Source of the DNA: Belliella baltica DSM 15883
GTDB lineage: Bacteria; Bacteroidota; Bacteroidia; Cytophagales; Cyclobacteriaceae
NCBI RefSeq assembly: GCF_000265405.1
Contig: NC_018010.1
Span: 2,563,501 to 2,627,500, forward strand
Direction: 5' to 3'
DNA length: 64,000 bases
Part shown: positions 6,709 through 16,744 of the stretch, piece by piece
How positions within the stretch are numbered: position 1 is the stretch's first letter
How the letters are laid out: each line of letters opens with the position of its first letter
The notes under the pieces: model-generated
What the model saw: the letters and a program-made list of their open reading frames with translations, nothing else
Database searches by the model: none
What the model was told of the DNA's origin: nothing
Position numbers and translations under genes: made by a program

Positions 6709-7473
6709 TTGGATAAATCAAAGCAAGTAAACCTTTCGCCTACTTTTGTTGTCGCTTTACTTTTGAGTCTGATAGTTTTCCTGTCAGCAGTAATTTTTAC
6801 GCAACCTGATAGCAGTTTGGATTTGTTGTATGCGTTTGATGTGCTCAAATTTTGGCAAAAGGGTTTTTGGGAGCTTTTAGAATTTACTTTACAAATGGTT
6901 TTGATTTTAGGGATTTCAGACTTTTTTCAAACTCCACAATCTTTGGGATTTATAGATTTGAATTATGTGAATTTTATGTTGCTAGGTGCAGGACTCTTGG
7001 CTTACCAAAGTTTAACTTCTTTTATAAAATCAGTTACTATTGCCCTATCAGGATCAGTTGAAATCATTCTTCAATTTCCCTTTTATGCAGGTATTTTGGG
7101 CATGATGAAATATTCGGGTTTGCTCTCGATTTTCTCCGAAAGCATGGTTAATATTTCCTCTCCTGAGACCTTTCCACTTCTCTCATTTTTGAGTGCTGCT
7201 ATGGTCAACTTCTTTATTCCTTCTGGTGGGGGACAGTGGGCAATTCAAGGCCCAATCATTATGGATGCTGCAAATCAACTTGGTTTAAATCAAGCAAAAA
7301 TGGTTATGGTATTTTCTTATGGCGATCAATTAAGTAATATGCTCCAACCGTTTTGGGCACTTCCTTTATTAGCGATCACAGGAGTCCCAGCAAAAGAAAT
7401 TCTGAAATATACAGCCTACTTCTTTTTAATCGGTTTGCTGGTCTTTGGTCTAGGGATCTACTTTCTTTTTTAA
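6709..7473 (+). CDS. AtoE-type short-chain fatty acid transporter with internal deletion
   Basis: 254 residues, against about 440 for AtoE permeases. The N-terminal part (VVALLLSLIVFLSAVIF, FWQKGFWELLEFTLQMVLIL) and the C-terminal half (LQFPFYAGILGMMKYSG, NFFIPSGGGQWAIQGPIIMD, SYGDQLSNMLQPFWALPLLA) match the family closely from memory. Residues equivalent to roughly 70-250, holding several central helices and a glycine-rich loop, are missing, and the two parts join in frame near LILGISDFF. The only start is TTG, about 30 nt after a TAACTTTC near-match to the -7 box. It could be a deletion relic still open, or a minimal transporter. It adjoins the repeat-rich gap downstream. Confidence 0.75.
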   Translation: MDKSKQVNLSPTFVVALLLSLIVFLSAVIFTQPDSSLDLLYAFDVLKFWQKGFWELLEFTLQMVLILGISDFFQTPQSLGFIDLNYVNFMLLGAGLLAYQSLTSFIKSVTIALSGSVEIILQFPFYAGILGMMKYSGLLSIFSESMVNISSPETFPLLSFLSAAMVNFFIPSGGGQWAIQGPIIMDAANQLGLNQAKMVMVFSYGDQLSNMLQPFWALPLLAITGVPAKEILKYTAYFFLIGLLVFGLGIYFLF

Positions 7474-8038
7474 ATATTTCACCAAATAAATAGATGAGAC
7501 GCTAGACTTTGTTATTTCAGAGTTTGATGGTTCACCCTCTTATCAGGTTTTAGGATAGCAGCTCCGCTGCTCTCTGCGTTCTTAAAAAGTCATTAAACAG
7601 AATAGATCAACTCAAAATCTATCAAGATTTCTTAAATGCACCCTTCAAAAAAACCTCTGCGCCTCTGTATCTCCGCGTGAATTTTTTTATGCTATTCTAA
7701 TTTTCTACTCCGCGCTCCCAAACATATCTCTTTCGCAAAAAAATAACCACAGTAAAGAATTGACACTTAACGCATTTAAGCCCTTACCCAATAACTCAAT
7801 CAACCAATTAACCTTTTAAACACTTCTACACTTGGCTGCTCTCGTAGAATTCCTCAATTCCCCTTTTCACCCAAAAACTCAATCACTCAGTTAACCAAAT
7901 AACCAGTTAACCAAATAACCTTTTAATCCTTTAAACTTTTTAACCCAACTTATTCGTGTAATTGATGTCTTTCCTCAAATAATCAAATAACCCTTAACTA
8001 TTTTCCGGGGCTATATAAATTACCAAGACATCTACTTA
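7474..8038. repeat. Gene-free stretch of degenerate short repeats (copy 2)
   Basis: No gene seen. It holds the same words as the left-edge gap: CCCAATAACTCAAT (7787-7800), AACCAATTAACCTTTT (7802-7817) and AACCTTTTAATCCT (7917-7930), plus a run of AACCAAATAACCAGTT-like units (about 7890-7920). Also present are an AGCAGC-tcc-GCTGCT palindrome (7557-7571) and a GC-richer 28-nt segment (7654-7681) whose reverse complement begins TTCACGCGGAGATACAGAGG, a word style I recall from intergenic repeats of other bacteria. Confidence 0.6.
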
Positions 8039-8073
8039 TTTGCTTCTCTTTTATCCCTAATTTCTTATCTTTG
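8039..8073 (+). promoter_or_regulatory. Promoter for aconitase
   Basis: TTTG (8039-8042), 23 nt, TATCTTTG (8066-8073). It predicts a leader of about 40 nt. Confidence 0.6.
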
Positions 8074-8121
8074 CGCTCGATTTAAATAAACCTTATCAAC
8101 ACTCTAAACCATACATTACCA

Positions 8122-10383
8122 ATGGCATTTGATATAGAAATGATAAAGGCGGTCTATGAAAAATATCCTTCAAGGATAGCTGCTGCAAGAAAAGCAGTAG
8201 GAAGACCTCTTACATTGACAGAAAAAATATTGTACGCTCACCTATCTGAAGGTGAAGCTAAAGTAGCCTACGAAAGAGGAAATTCATACGTGGATTTTCA
8301 ACCTGATAGAGTTGCCATGCAAGATGCAACAGCACAAATGGCACTTTTACAATTCATGCAAGCTGGTAGAAATCAGGTAGCAGTACCTTCAACAGTTCAC
8401 TGTGATCACTTGATTCAAGCTGAAGTGGGTGCTACAGCAGATTTGACAAAAGCAAAAGATAAAAATAGAGAAGTTTATGATTTTTTGGCTTCGGTATCAA
8501 ATAAGTATGGTATTGGTTTCTGGAAGCCTGGAGCAGGGATTATCCACCAAGTTGTTTTAGAAAACTATGCTTTCCCAGGAGGTATGATGATCGGAACAGA
8601 TTCACATACACCAAACGCTGGTGGACTTGGAATGATCGCTATTGGTGTTGGTGGGGCTGATGCTTGTGACGTGATGGCAGGACTTCCATGGGAATTGAAA
8701 TTCCCTAAATTAATTGGTGTAAAATTAACAGGTAAGCTTTCTGGCTGGACTTCAGCAAAAGATGTTATCCTTAAAGTAGCAGGAATTCTAACCGTGAAGG
8801 GTGGAACTGGTGCTGTAGTAGAATACTTCGGTGAAGGTGCTAATGCTCTTTCCGCCACAGGAAAAGGAACCATTTGTAATATGGGTGCTGAAATTGGAGC
8901 AACAACTTCAATTTTTGGTTATGACCAAAAAACAGCGGATTACTTGAAAGGAACAGATCGTGCAGACATTGTAGCTTTAGCTGACGGAATCAAAGAACAT
9001 TTGAATGGAGATGCTGAAGTTTATGCAAATCCTGAAAAATACTTTGATCAAGTAATTGAAATCAACCTTTCAGAATTAGAGCCGCATATTAATGGGCCAT
9101 TTACTCCCGATTTAGCTTGGCCAATATCTAAATTTGCCGCTGCTGTTAAAGAAAATGGATGGCCTGCAAAATTGGAAGTGGGACTAATCGGTTCTTGTAC
9201 CAACTCTTCTTATGAAGATATTTCTCGTGCAGCTTCTTTAGCGCAGCAAGCAGTTGATAAAAAATTACAAGCTAAATCTGAATATACCATTACTCCAGGT
9301 TCTGAACAAGTGAGATTCACTGTAGAAAGAGATGGGTTTTTGAATATTTTTGATAAAATGGGTGGTGTAGTTCTTGCCAATGCTTGTGGACCTTGTATCG
9401 GTCAGTGGGCTAGACATGGTGCGGAAAAACAAGAGAAAAACTCTATCATCACTTCTTTCAATAGAAACTTTGCAAAAAGAGCAGATGGAAACCCAAATAC
9501 ACACTCTTTTGTAGCCTCACCTGAGATCGTTACTGCAATGGCTATCGCAGGGGACCTGACTTTCAATCCTATGACCGATACTTTGACTAACAAAGATGGT
9601 CAGCAAGTGAAATTAGAAGAGCCAAAGGGTTTAGAACTTCCAACAATTGGATTTGCAGTGGAGGATGCAGGATATCAAGCTCCAGCAGAAGATGGTTCGG
9701 ATGTGAATGTAATTGTAGATCCTCAATCTGAAAGACTTCAATTGTTAGAACCATTCCTTCCTTGGGAGGGTACAGATCTTAAAGGCTTGAAACTTTTGAT
9801 CAAGGCAAAAGGTAAATGTACAACTGACCATATCTCTATGGCAGGACCTTGGTTGAGATTCAGAGGTCATTTGGATAACATTTCTAACAACATGTTGATC
9901 GGTGCTGTAAACTTCTTTAACGAAGCTACAAATAAAGTTAAGAATCAATTGACAGGCGAATACGGTGAAGTTCCAGCTGTTCAGCGTCAGTATAAGTTAC
10001 ATGGAGTTGGTTCTATTGTAATTGGTGATGAAAACTATGGTGAAGGTTCCTCAAGAGAGCATGCAGCTATGGAGCCTAGATTCTTGGGCGTAAGAGCTAT
10101 TTTGGTGAAATCTTTTGCCAGAATTCACGAAACAAACTTGAAGAAACAAGGGATGTTGGCCTTGACTTTTGCCAATCCAGAAGACTATGAATTAATTCAA
10201 GAAGATGATAGTATCGATATCGTTGGGCTAGATTCTTTTGCTCCAGGCAAGCAATTGACGGTGGTTTTGAATCATGCTGATGGAAATAAACATAAAATCA
10301 AAGTAAATCACACTTACAATGCAGGTCAGATAGGTTGGTTCAAAGCAGGATCTGCCTTGAACTTGATCAAAGGAGATGCATAA
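8122..10383 (+). CDS. acn: Aconitate hydratase, mitochondrial-type
   Basis: 753 residues. It interconverts citrate and isocitrate in the TCA cycle using a [4Fe-4S] cluster. Seen: substrate-site segments [14 protein letters not shown] (about 93-106) and [14 protein letters not shown] (about 159-172), cluster cysteines in [13 protein letters not shown] (about 357-369) and [10 protein letters not shown] (about 425-434), and the C-terminal swivel domain with [18 protein letters not shown] (about 635-652). Length and motif style fit the mitochondrial/ACO2 class rather than AcnB or the longer IRP/AcnA class. It is monocistronic, with its own promoter upstream and a tetraloop terminator downstream. 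Confidence 0.97.
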   Translation: MAFDIEMIKAVYEKYPSRIAAARKAVGRPLTLTEKILYAHLSEGEAKVAYERGNSYVDFQPDRVAMQDATAQMALLQFMQAGRNQVAVPSTVHCDHLIQAEVGATADLTKAKDKNREVYDFLASVSNKYGIGFWKPGAGIIHQVVLENYAFPGGMMIGTDSHTPNAGGLGMIAIGVGGADACDVMAGLPWELKFPKLIGVKLTGKLSGWTSAKDVILKVAGILTVKGGTGAVVEYFGEGANALSATGKGTICNMGAEIGATTSIFGYDQKTADYLKGTDRADIVALADGIKEHLNGDAEVYANPEKYFDQVIEINLSELEPHINGPFTPDLAWPISKFAAAVKENGWPAKLEVGLIGSCTNSSYEDISRAASLAQQAVDKKLQAKSEYTITPGSEQVRFTVERDGFLNIFDKMGGVVLANACGPCIGQWARHGAEKQEKNSIITSFNRNFAKRADGNPNTHSFVASPEIVTAMAIAGDLTFNPMTDTLTNKDGQQVKLEEPKGLELPTIGFAVEDAGYQAPAEDGSDVNVIVDPQSERLQLLEPFLPWEGTDLKGLKLLIKAKGKCTTDHISMAGPWLRFRGHLDNISNNMLIGAVNFFNEATNKVKNQLTGEYGEVPAVQRQYKLHGVGSIVIGDENYGEGSSREHAAMEPRFLGVRAILVKSFARIHETNLKKQGMLALTFANPEDYELIQEDDSIDIVGLDSFAPGKQLTVVLNHADGNKHKIKVNHTYNAGQIGWFKAGSALNLIKGDA

Positions 10384-10406
10384 TCGTATGATTTTCTTAT
10401 GAAATG

Positions 10407-10438
10407 AAAAAGCTGTGGTTCGCCACAGCTTTTTTTAT
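10407..10438 (+). terminator. Terminator after aconitase
   Basis: AAAAAGCTGTGG (10407-10418) pairs perfectly with CCACAGCTTTTT (10423-10434) around a stable UUCG tetraloop, followed by a T-rich run. Confidence 0.92.
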
Positions 10439-10554
10439 TTTTAAATTCTCTAATTTCTACTTGTTATGATATATATATCCACTTATTTATCAGTAGCTTT
10501 TTTCAGATTCAGCTTCGTTTCTATTTAATGTTAAAAACATTTTTTACTATTTTA

Positions 10555-10590
10555 ACAACAAAAAATTTGTTGTGAAAAACAATTTGTTGT
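10555..10590 (+). promoter_or_regulatory. Operator-like palindrome and repeat before the histidine kinase
   Basis: ACAACAAA-aaa-TTTGTTGT (10555-10573) is a perfect palindrome, and TTTGTTGT is repeated 17 bp later (10583-10590). It lies about 80 nt before the kinase start in an otherwise unstructured 286-bp gap. A regulator-binding role is inference. Confidence 0.45.
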
Positions 10591-10669
10591 ATGTTTACGC
10601 AACAGAGAAAATTAGGGACTCTCCATTAATCATCCATTTGAGTATCTATTCTTTTTCTGTTTTGAATCT

Positions 10670-13642
10670 ATGAAGGAAAGGGGAATAAATAGTACATTTA
10701 AAAAGATTATATATGAATCTTCCGAGATGGTTTTTCTCGCGGACGATTCTTTTCCATATAATATTTTTTACAGCAATGTACTTTTCGACCAAGTAATAGG
10801 TGAGAATTTAAAAGAAAAGAACCTCGTAGGATTGGGATTGGATATCAATTCCTATATTTTTAAAGAGGAGTTAATCATTAATTTCCAAAATAAAGAATAT
10901 TCCTTTCAATTGGAGCTACCACAGGAAAATGGCTCAAATTACTTTTTATTTTATAAAGGAAAAGAAATTAGAGGAATTGGACTTCCTCCTAAGGCAGATG
11001 CGCAACAGTTTTTTAAGAATAGCCTTGATCTTATTGGTATTGGGCAAGAAAACTTCCTTACATGGGTCAGTGAATCAATTAGACCAATGCTGGGCTATGC
11101 ACCTGAGGAGGTGATCAATATGGATCTCTGTCAGTATTTTCATGAAGAAGACCTTCCTGTAGCTAAAGAATTTTTATTTGATGTCAAAAAAGGCTTAGAC
11201 AAAAGCCAATTTACAGCAAGGATTTTAGCTAAAAATGGTGATTATAAATGGATAGATTGGCACATTCAATTTAGAGATGGTAAATTTTATACCATCGGAA
11301 GAGATGTTTCAGATCAGCTTAAAATTCAACTTGAGCAAAATAAGCAAAATGAACTTTATCGATTAGGTGAAGAAGTAGCCCAAGTAGGAGTTTGGGAAAT
11401 TAATCTGATTGAAAATTCAGTTTATTGGAGTGATGAAGTGTATGCCATACATGAAATAGAAGAGGATAGAGAAAATTTCAATATCGATAAAGCCCTAGAT
11501 TTTTATCTTCCTATTTTCAGACCTGTTATGGAACAGGCGGTCAAAAGCTGCATTGATGAAGGTAAAGACTTTGATCATGTCGTTAAGATTAAGACTTCAA
11601 AAGACAACGAAAAGTGGGTAAGAGCACTTGGTAAAGCCAAATTCAGGGATAATCAAGTTATTCGTGTTTTTGGTACATTCCAAGATGTTTCTGAGGAAAG
11701 AAGGTTAGTTGATGAATTGGGTCTGTTTAAAGAATTGTTTGATTTATCACCGGAGGCCATTTTGATCATGGATATTGAGGGTGAAATTATTTTTACGAAC
11801 CAAGAAGCTCACAAGCGCCTAGGAATATTTGATGGTAGTCAATCTCAACACTTGATTAGTTCCTATGATCAAAAGTTTGTTGTTGATCGAGAGTGGGATA
11901 CCCACATACAAATCCTTGAAAAAGAAAAAAATGTAAGGTACAGAAGTAAGTTGATACATACTGATGGCAAGGAATTTCCAGTAGAGGTAAGTTGCAACTT
12001 AATCACTTTACAAGGTGAAAAATACATTATTTCTTTCTCTAGAGATATCACTGAAAGAATACAACTAGAAAAATCACTTCAAGATTCGTCCGATTTTTTA
12101 CTACATCTAACAGAGCAAGTTCCTGGAGCTTTGTATCAGTTTGTTTTGGATAAGGAAGGGGAGATGAAGTTTGCTTATTTAAGTCCTGGTATCAGATCCA
12201 TTCTAGATATTGGAGAAAATGAAATCAATAGCATGAGTGATATTGGTTTGGCGATTTCCAAAATTCATCCTCAGGACATTGCTCAAGTTTTGATGACTTC
12301 AGTAGCTTCTGCCAAAAAGCTAAGTCCTTGGTCATGTCAATTTAGAGTCAAAGAAGTGGGGTCTGAAAATTACAAATGGGTCATGGGTGCTGCAAAACCA
12401 GAATTGCTTGATACAGGAGATGTGGTTTGGTATGGTTACTTATCCGATATTACGGAGCAAAAGGTTTTTGAAGAAACCCTTAAAAATGCGCGTGAAACGG
12501 CAGAAAAAGCCAATAAAATCAAGTCTGAATTCTTGTCAATGATCAGCCATGAATTGAGAACACCTCTCAATGCGATTTCAGGTTCTGTATATACTTTGCT
12601 TCAGGATGAACATACGCCGGTACAGGCATCAGCACTCAACACGATCAATTTTGCTGTAGATAATTTGATCATCATGATCAATGACCTTTTAGATTTCCAA
12701 AAAATCGAAGCGGGTAAGTTGAACTTGGAATTGAATCCAATGAAACTGAATGAAGTGATACAACAGGTTTTAAACGGACTTGAGTTTCATGCCAAAGACA
12801 GTCAAAATGATCTAAAACTTCACATTGAAGATGAAGTAAATATCAGGGTAATGGGGGATAAGGTAAGGCTCGCACAAGTCTTGAATAATTTGATTACCAA
12901 TGCACTAAAATTCACTAAAAAAGGGAAAGTTGATGTGTTTGTTAAACGTAAACCATCAAATGAAAATAAAGCAAAAATATATTTTGAGGTAAAAGATACC
13001 GGAATTGGCATAGCTAAAGAGCATCAAGACAGAATCTTCCAAGATTTTGATCAGATTCAGCATTCCTTCAGTAAAAAATATGGTGGAACAGGTCTTGGTT
13101 TATCAATTACCAAGAAGTTGTTGAATAGAATGGATAGTGATATTCAAGTAGAATCTGAAGTAGGACAAGGTTCTAGTTTCTATTTTGAAATAGAATTTGA
13201 TTTACTCCCAGAACTTAGCGAAAATGGCGTCAAAAAACCAAACAAGCAAGCTTTAGATTTTTCTTCATTGAATATCTTGATGGCAGAAGATAATGATGTG
13301 AACTCTCTTGTCTTAGGGAAGATCATCAAAAAATGGGGGTTTGACCATGTTCGTGTCATGAATGGCAAAGAGGCAGTAGATGCAGTACAAGATGGAAACT
13401 TCGACATTGTATTGATGGATATCCAAATGCCTGTTATGAATGGTTTTGAAGCCACAGAGAAAATAAAATCTTTCTCAAAGATTCCTGTAATCGCTTTGAC
13501 AGCTGCAGCCAAGCTAGAAGTTATGGAAAATATTGAGAAAAGTGGTTTTGATGGGTTTGTTGCCAAACCGATTGATGCCGCAGAATTGCTTAGAAAAATT
13601 AAGGAAGTCCTCTCTTCTAATTCTTATAAACTTAAAGATTGA
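10670..13642 (+). CDS. Four-PAS hybrid sensor histidine kinase with receiver domain
   Basis: 990 residues, no signal peptide or membrane helix, so a cytoplasmic sensor. In order: a divergent N-terminal region (1-105), PAS folds at about 110-225, 230-345, 350-465 (LSPEAILIMDIEGEIIFTN) and 475-610, each ending in a PAC-like RDVSDQ/QDVSEE/RDITER/SDITEQ, then HisKA with the phospho-acceptor in MISHELRTPL (His627). The ATPase domain follows, with N box NNLITNALKFT, G1 DTGIGIA and G2 GGTGLGLS. A receiver domain has NILMAEDNDVN, phospho-acceptor Asp917 in LMDIQMPVMNG and the switch Lys in VAKPID. No dedicated regulator gene is adjacent. The 3' end overlaps the convergent TPR lipoprotein gene by 19 nt. 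The signal is not deducible. Confidence 0.95.
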   Translation: MKERGINSTFKKIIYESSEMVFLADDSFPYNIFYSNVLFDQVIGENLKEKNLVGLGLDINSYIFKEELIINFQNKEYSFQLELPQENGSNYFLFYKGKEIRGIGLPPKADAQQFFKNSLDLIGIGQENFLTWVSESIRPMLGYAPEEVINMDLCQYFHEEDLPVAKEFLFDVKKGLDKSQFTARILAKNGDYKWIDWHIQFRDGKFYTIGRDVSDQLKIQLEQNKQNELYRLGEEVAQVGVWEINLIENSVYWSDEVYAIHEIEEDRENFNIDKALDFYLPIFRPVMEQAVKSCIDEGKDFDHVVKIKTSKDNEKWVRALGKAKFRDNQVIRVFGTFQDVSEERRLVDELGLFKELFDLSPEAILIMDIEGEIIFTNQEAHKRLGIFDGSQSQHLISSYDQKFVVDREWDTHIQILEKEKNVRYRSKLIHTDGKEFPVEVSCNLITLQGEKYIISFSRDITERIQLEKSLQDSSDFLLHLTEQVPGALYQFVLDKEGEMKFAYLSPGIRSILDIGENEINSMSDIGLAISKIHPQDIAQVLMTSVASAKKLSPWSCQFRVKEVGSENYKWVMGAAKPELLDTGDVVWYGYLSDITEQKVFEETLKNARETAEKANKIKSEFLSMISHELRTPLNAISGSVYTLLQDEHTPVQASALNTINFAVDNLIIMINDLLDFQKIEAGKLNLELNPMKLNEVIQQVLNGLEFHAKDSQNDLKLHIEDEVNIRVMGDKVRLAQVLNNLITNALKFTKKGKVDVFVKRKPSNENKAKIYFEVKDTGIGIAKEHQDRIFQDFDQIQHSFSKKYGGTGLGLSITKKLLNRMDSDIQVESEVGQGSSFYFEIEFDLLPELSENGVKKPNKQALDFSSLNILMAEDNDVNSLVLGKIIKKWGFDHVRVMNGKEAVDAVQDGNFDIVLMDIQMPVMNGFEATEKIKSFSKIPVIALTAAAKLEVMENIEKSGFDGFVAKPIDAAELLRKIKEVLSSNSYKLKD

Positions 13643-14568
13643 TCGTAGTAATATTGTGCTAAATCCATATCAGGGTTATTTTTGAGCGCATCTTCAAGGT
13701 ATTTGATTGCTAAGCTCTTCTCTCCCTTCATAAAGTAGTATATTCCTTTATTTCTCCATGCAAAGGGATTTGTGGGATTCTTTTTCAAACTGAAATTAAT
13801 ATCTTCAAGTCCTTTTTCTAAATCATCTAAAAACAACCTGTACAAACCTCTATTGTTGTAATAATAAGCTTCATTTACATTTAAAGCAATGGCTTTTTCT
13901 ACCCAATCGAAAGCAGCTTGATAAGCTTTCATATCAAAGGAAATCATAGATCTTAAATTGTAAATATTTGCTTCTTTTGGATTATTTTTTTCAGCCTGAT
14001 CAAGTAAAGCAATGGCTTCATCATAATCTTTTTTATAATAATGAATAGTTGCTTGATTCACTAAAAGGTCATTATTGCTAGGGTTTATTGACAAGCCCTT
14101 TTCAAAAGCCATCAAAGCACCATCTAAATCTGCTAATTGCTCCTTTACCAAGCCCATCAAGAAATAGGGCTTCCAATTAGTATCGTAAATTTCAATCAAT
14201 TTTTCCGCATCACTCAGGGCTTTGTAATATTCTCCATTATCTAAATATGCCAATCCACGTTGAAAATAAACCAAAGTATCCATGGAATTTTTATTGGATA
14301 AGATTTTTGAGTAATCAGCTATTGCCAAATCGAGTCTATTCAACCTTTCGTAAACGATGGCTCTGTTGAGTAGGGCATCATTGAATTCTGAATCAATAAT
14401 CAATGCTTCATCATAATAAGCTATAGCACCAGTGAGGTCGTTCTCTTTCAATTTCTCATTTCCCTTAAGTAAAAAACGTCCTTTTTTATCCTCTGTAGAG
14501 TCACAACTCACTAGTGTTAAAAGTAATATCGCAAGAATAATAGGGTACTTAATTAGATTCAGATTCAT
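13624..14568 (-). CDS. TPR-repeat lipoprotein
   Basis: 314 residues. Signal peptide with lipobox LVSC followed by DST, so probably membrane-anchored in the periplasm. About seven tandem TPR units follow, for example GAIAYYDEALIIDSEFNDAL, DGALMAFEKGLSINPSNNDL and KSLAIKYLEDALKNNPDMDL. TPR arrays bind partner proteins; the partner is unknown. Its start overlaps the end of the AI-2E permease gene by 20 nt, indicating co-translation with it, and its end overlaps the convergent histidine kinase gene. Confidence 0.85.
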   Translation of the reverse strand: MNLNLIKYPIILAILLLTLVSCDSTEDKKGRFLLKGNEKLKENDLTGAIAYYDEALIIDSEFNDALLNRAIVYERLNRLDLAIADYSKILSNKNSMDTLVYFQRGLAYLDNGEYYKALSDAEKLIEIYDTNWKPYFLMGLVKEQLADLDGALMAFEKGLSINPSNNDLLVNQATIHYYKKDYDEAIALLDQAEKNNPKEANIYNLRSMISFDMKAYQAAFDWVEKAIALNVNEAYYYNNRGLYRLFLDDLEKGLEDINFSLKKNPTNPFAWRNKGIYYFMKGEKSLAIKYLEDALKNNPDMDLAQYYYDQSLSL

Positions 14569-15640
14569 GTTTTTCTTTTAATTTTTCCTCACCAAAAAGA
14601 AGAGCAAAGGGTTTTGTAGATTCACTTAATTCAAATATTTTCCTCAAGACAGCTAAAGTTGGAATGATCAATACCATACCAATAACTCCCCAAATAGACG
14701 CGCCAATCAAAAGACCAAGGAAGGTTACAAATGCATTCAAGTTTACATTGCTTCCAACAATTTTTGGAGTCAAAAAGTTACTTTCGATAAGTTGAATAAC
14801 TTGAAATCCTACTACCACTCCAATTGGATAAAAAAGACTATCGGTGGTAAGAAAAGCAAATATCGTAGGTAAGACAGCTCCAAGAAATGGCCCTAAATAA
14901 GGTATGATACTTAAAATTGCGGAGAAGACTGCAAAGAAAATTGCATGCTTTATTCCCAAACCAAATAATACTCCAGCATTTAAAATTGCGAGAATTGCCA
15001 TTACTTTCAATATCCCAATGATGTATTTTTGGACTACTTTTCTCAGCTCTTTAATTTCTGACTTGATATGTTCCTGTTTTTTTTCTTTGAAAAGGTGAAC
15101 AATAAATTCCGTCAAATGATCTCTGTATATCAAAAAGAAGAAAATAAATACTGGCAAGAGAATTATTCCCGAAAGGGATCCGACAGTATTGAGGATAAAT
15201 TCGGCTAAACTTGAACTGTTCGATTGTAATAGTTCTATTAAATATCCTTGATCTATCCCTTGCCCAATTCCTGTCTCGACCTGAAAAGTAGATACAATCC
15301 AGTTGTTAATATCACTTAAATAATTGTTTAACTTATCTCCTACATTTCCCAAATCTTTACTAAAACTTGCTACTTGTAAGACTGCAAATGTGAGGAAACC
15401 AATCAAGATTAGTAGTGCTGAAATAAGAGAAATCAAAGTACTCAATATTCTATTCAGACCTCTTTTTTCTAACCAATCCCCAATCGGTGTTAATAAAATA
15501 GAAAGAAAACCAGCAAGAAAAAGAGGAATTAGTAAACTTTTCCCGATAATCAAGATGAAAACAATTAAACTGATCAAGAGTAAAACCAATAAAGCATTTA
15601 CAAAAGCTGGCAATTGAAGCTTGGGATCATTCATAGACAT
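14549..15640 (-). CDS. AI-2E (PerM/UPF0118) family transporter, second copy
   Basis: 363 residues with the helical pattern of the family: two N-terminal helix pairs, a soluble middle (about 85-145), then the C-terminal bundle containing IIPYLGPFLGAVLPTIFAFL (about 243-262) and a final FLGLLIGASIWGVIGMVLIIP. Substrate unknown, as for the paralogue near 3 kb, from which it is clearly diverged. It is upstream of and overlapping the TPR lipoprotein gene, so the two probably form an operon. An internal in-frame ATG two codons later is an alternative start. Confidence 0.88.
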   Translation of the reverse strand: MSMNDPKLQLPAFVNALLVLLLISLIVFILIIGKSLLIPLFLAGFLSILLTPIGDWLEKRGLNRILSTLISLISALLILIGFLTFAVLQVASFSKDLGNVGDKLNNYLSDINNWIVSTFQVETGIGQGIDQGYLIELLQSNSSSLAEFILNTVGSLSGIILLPVFIFFFLIYRDHLTEFIVHLFKEKKQEHIKSEIKELRKVVQKYIIGILKVMAILAILNAGVLFGLGIKHAIFFAVFSAILSIIPYLGPFLGAVLPTIFAFLTTDSLFYPIGVVVGFQVIQLIESNFLTPKIVGSNVNLNAFVTFLGLLIGASIWGVIGMVLIIPTLAVLRKIFELSESTKPFALLFGEEKLKEKHESESN

Positions 15641-15715
15641 AAAAGCAAATTAAGATTAAACTTGAATTACAATTCAATATTAGAATTAAACATGACTTAT
15701 CAATAAAATAAATTC

Positions 15716-15723
15716 TATTTTTG
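15716..15723 (+). promoter_or_regulatory. -7 box for the cation diffusion facilitator gene
   Basis: TATTTTTG fits TAnnTTTG, 22 nt before the GTG start; no clear -33 box. Confidence 0.45.
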
Positions 15724-15745
15724 AAATTGAAAAATCAAATTCATT

Positions 15746-16744
15746 GTGAACAACAATAAAGCCAAGTGGATTAAAATTTCTTTTGTAATAAGTATAATTT
15801 TATTGTTGATAAAATTTTATTCTTATTATTTAACGAATGCTACTTCCATTCTTACAGATGCTTTAGAGAGTATAGTGAATGTGGTAGCCGCTAGTTTTGC
15901 CTCATATAGCATCTATCTTAGTTCACAGCCAAAGGATGATAATCATCCTTACGGACATGGTAAGATCGAGTTTTTTAGTGCAGGAATTGAAGGTGCGTTG
16001 ATTATGGTAGCTGGTTTTTTTATTATCTATCAGGCAGTGTATAATTTTTTCATTCCGCATGAACTAAATATGTTATTGGAAGGGATGGCATTGATAGGTT
16101 TCACAGGTTTAGTAAATGGTATTTTAGGCCTGAAGCTGAAAAGTGAGGGTAGAAAATTGAATAGTCTAACTCTTGAGGCAAGTGGCAAACATTTACTAAC
16201 TGACACCATTACGAGTTTTGTTTTAATTTTAGGTGTAGCAATTATTTATTTTACTGATTTAATTGTTCTTGACTCTATTCTCTCTATTCTATTTTCATCT
16301 TACATCATTTATTCAGGATATTTATTAGTTAGAAAATCAGTGGCAGGATTGATGGACGAGACTAATCCGGAAGCTTTAAAAGAAACTGTTGAAATTTTAA
16401 ATAAAGAAAGAAAGGATTGCTGGATTGACATTCATAATATGAGAGTTCAGCAATATGGTGGAGATAGACATATTGATCTACACCTTACCTTGCCCTATTA
16501 CTACGAACTTCAGCAAGTTCATGACGAAGTAGAAATAGTAGAAGAGGCGCTAGAAAATCGATTTGACGGAGCTATTGAAGTTTTTGTGCATGCAGATCCA
16601 TGTATCCCTGAAAAGTGCTGTCATTATTGTCAACTTAAGACATGCCAAGTAAGAAAGTTTAGTCAAAAATCAAAAATACTATGGAAAGCTAGCAACATGA
16701 CTAAAAATCAAAAACATTATCATGATTTGGCAGATAATTTATAA
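15746..16744 (+). CDS. Cation diffusion facilitator with cysteine-rich tail
   Basis: 332 residues, GTG start. CDF proteins export divalent metals (Zn, Fe, Mn, Co) by proton exchange. Metal-site acidic residues are visible in helix 2 (ILTDALESIVN, about 35-45) and helix 5 (HLLTDTITS, about 150-158), with the loop signature HPYGHGKIEFF (about 68-78). A ferredoxin-like cytoplasmic domain follows. After its usual end the protein continues with PCIPEKCCHYCQLKTCQVR (about 287-305), five cysteines and a histidine, then a basic tail. That tail is unusual and could bind metal. The metal is not deducible. Confidence 0.9.
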   Translation: MNNNKAKWIKISFVISIILLLIKFYSYYLTNATSILTDALESIVNVVAASFASYSIYLSSQPKDDNHPYGHGKIEFFSAGIEGALIMVAGFFIIYQAVYNFFIPHELNMLLEGMALIGFTGLVNGILGLKLKSEGRKLNSLTLEASGKHLLTDTITSFVLILGVAIIYFTDLIVLDSILSILFSSYIIYSGYLLVRKSVAGLMDETNPEALKETVEILNKERKDCWIDIHNMRVQQYGGDRHIDLHLTLPYYYELQQVHDEVEIVEEALENRFDGAIEVFVHADPCIPEKCCHYCQLKTCQVRKFSQKSKILWKASNMTKNQKHYHDLADNL

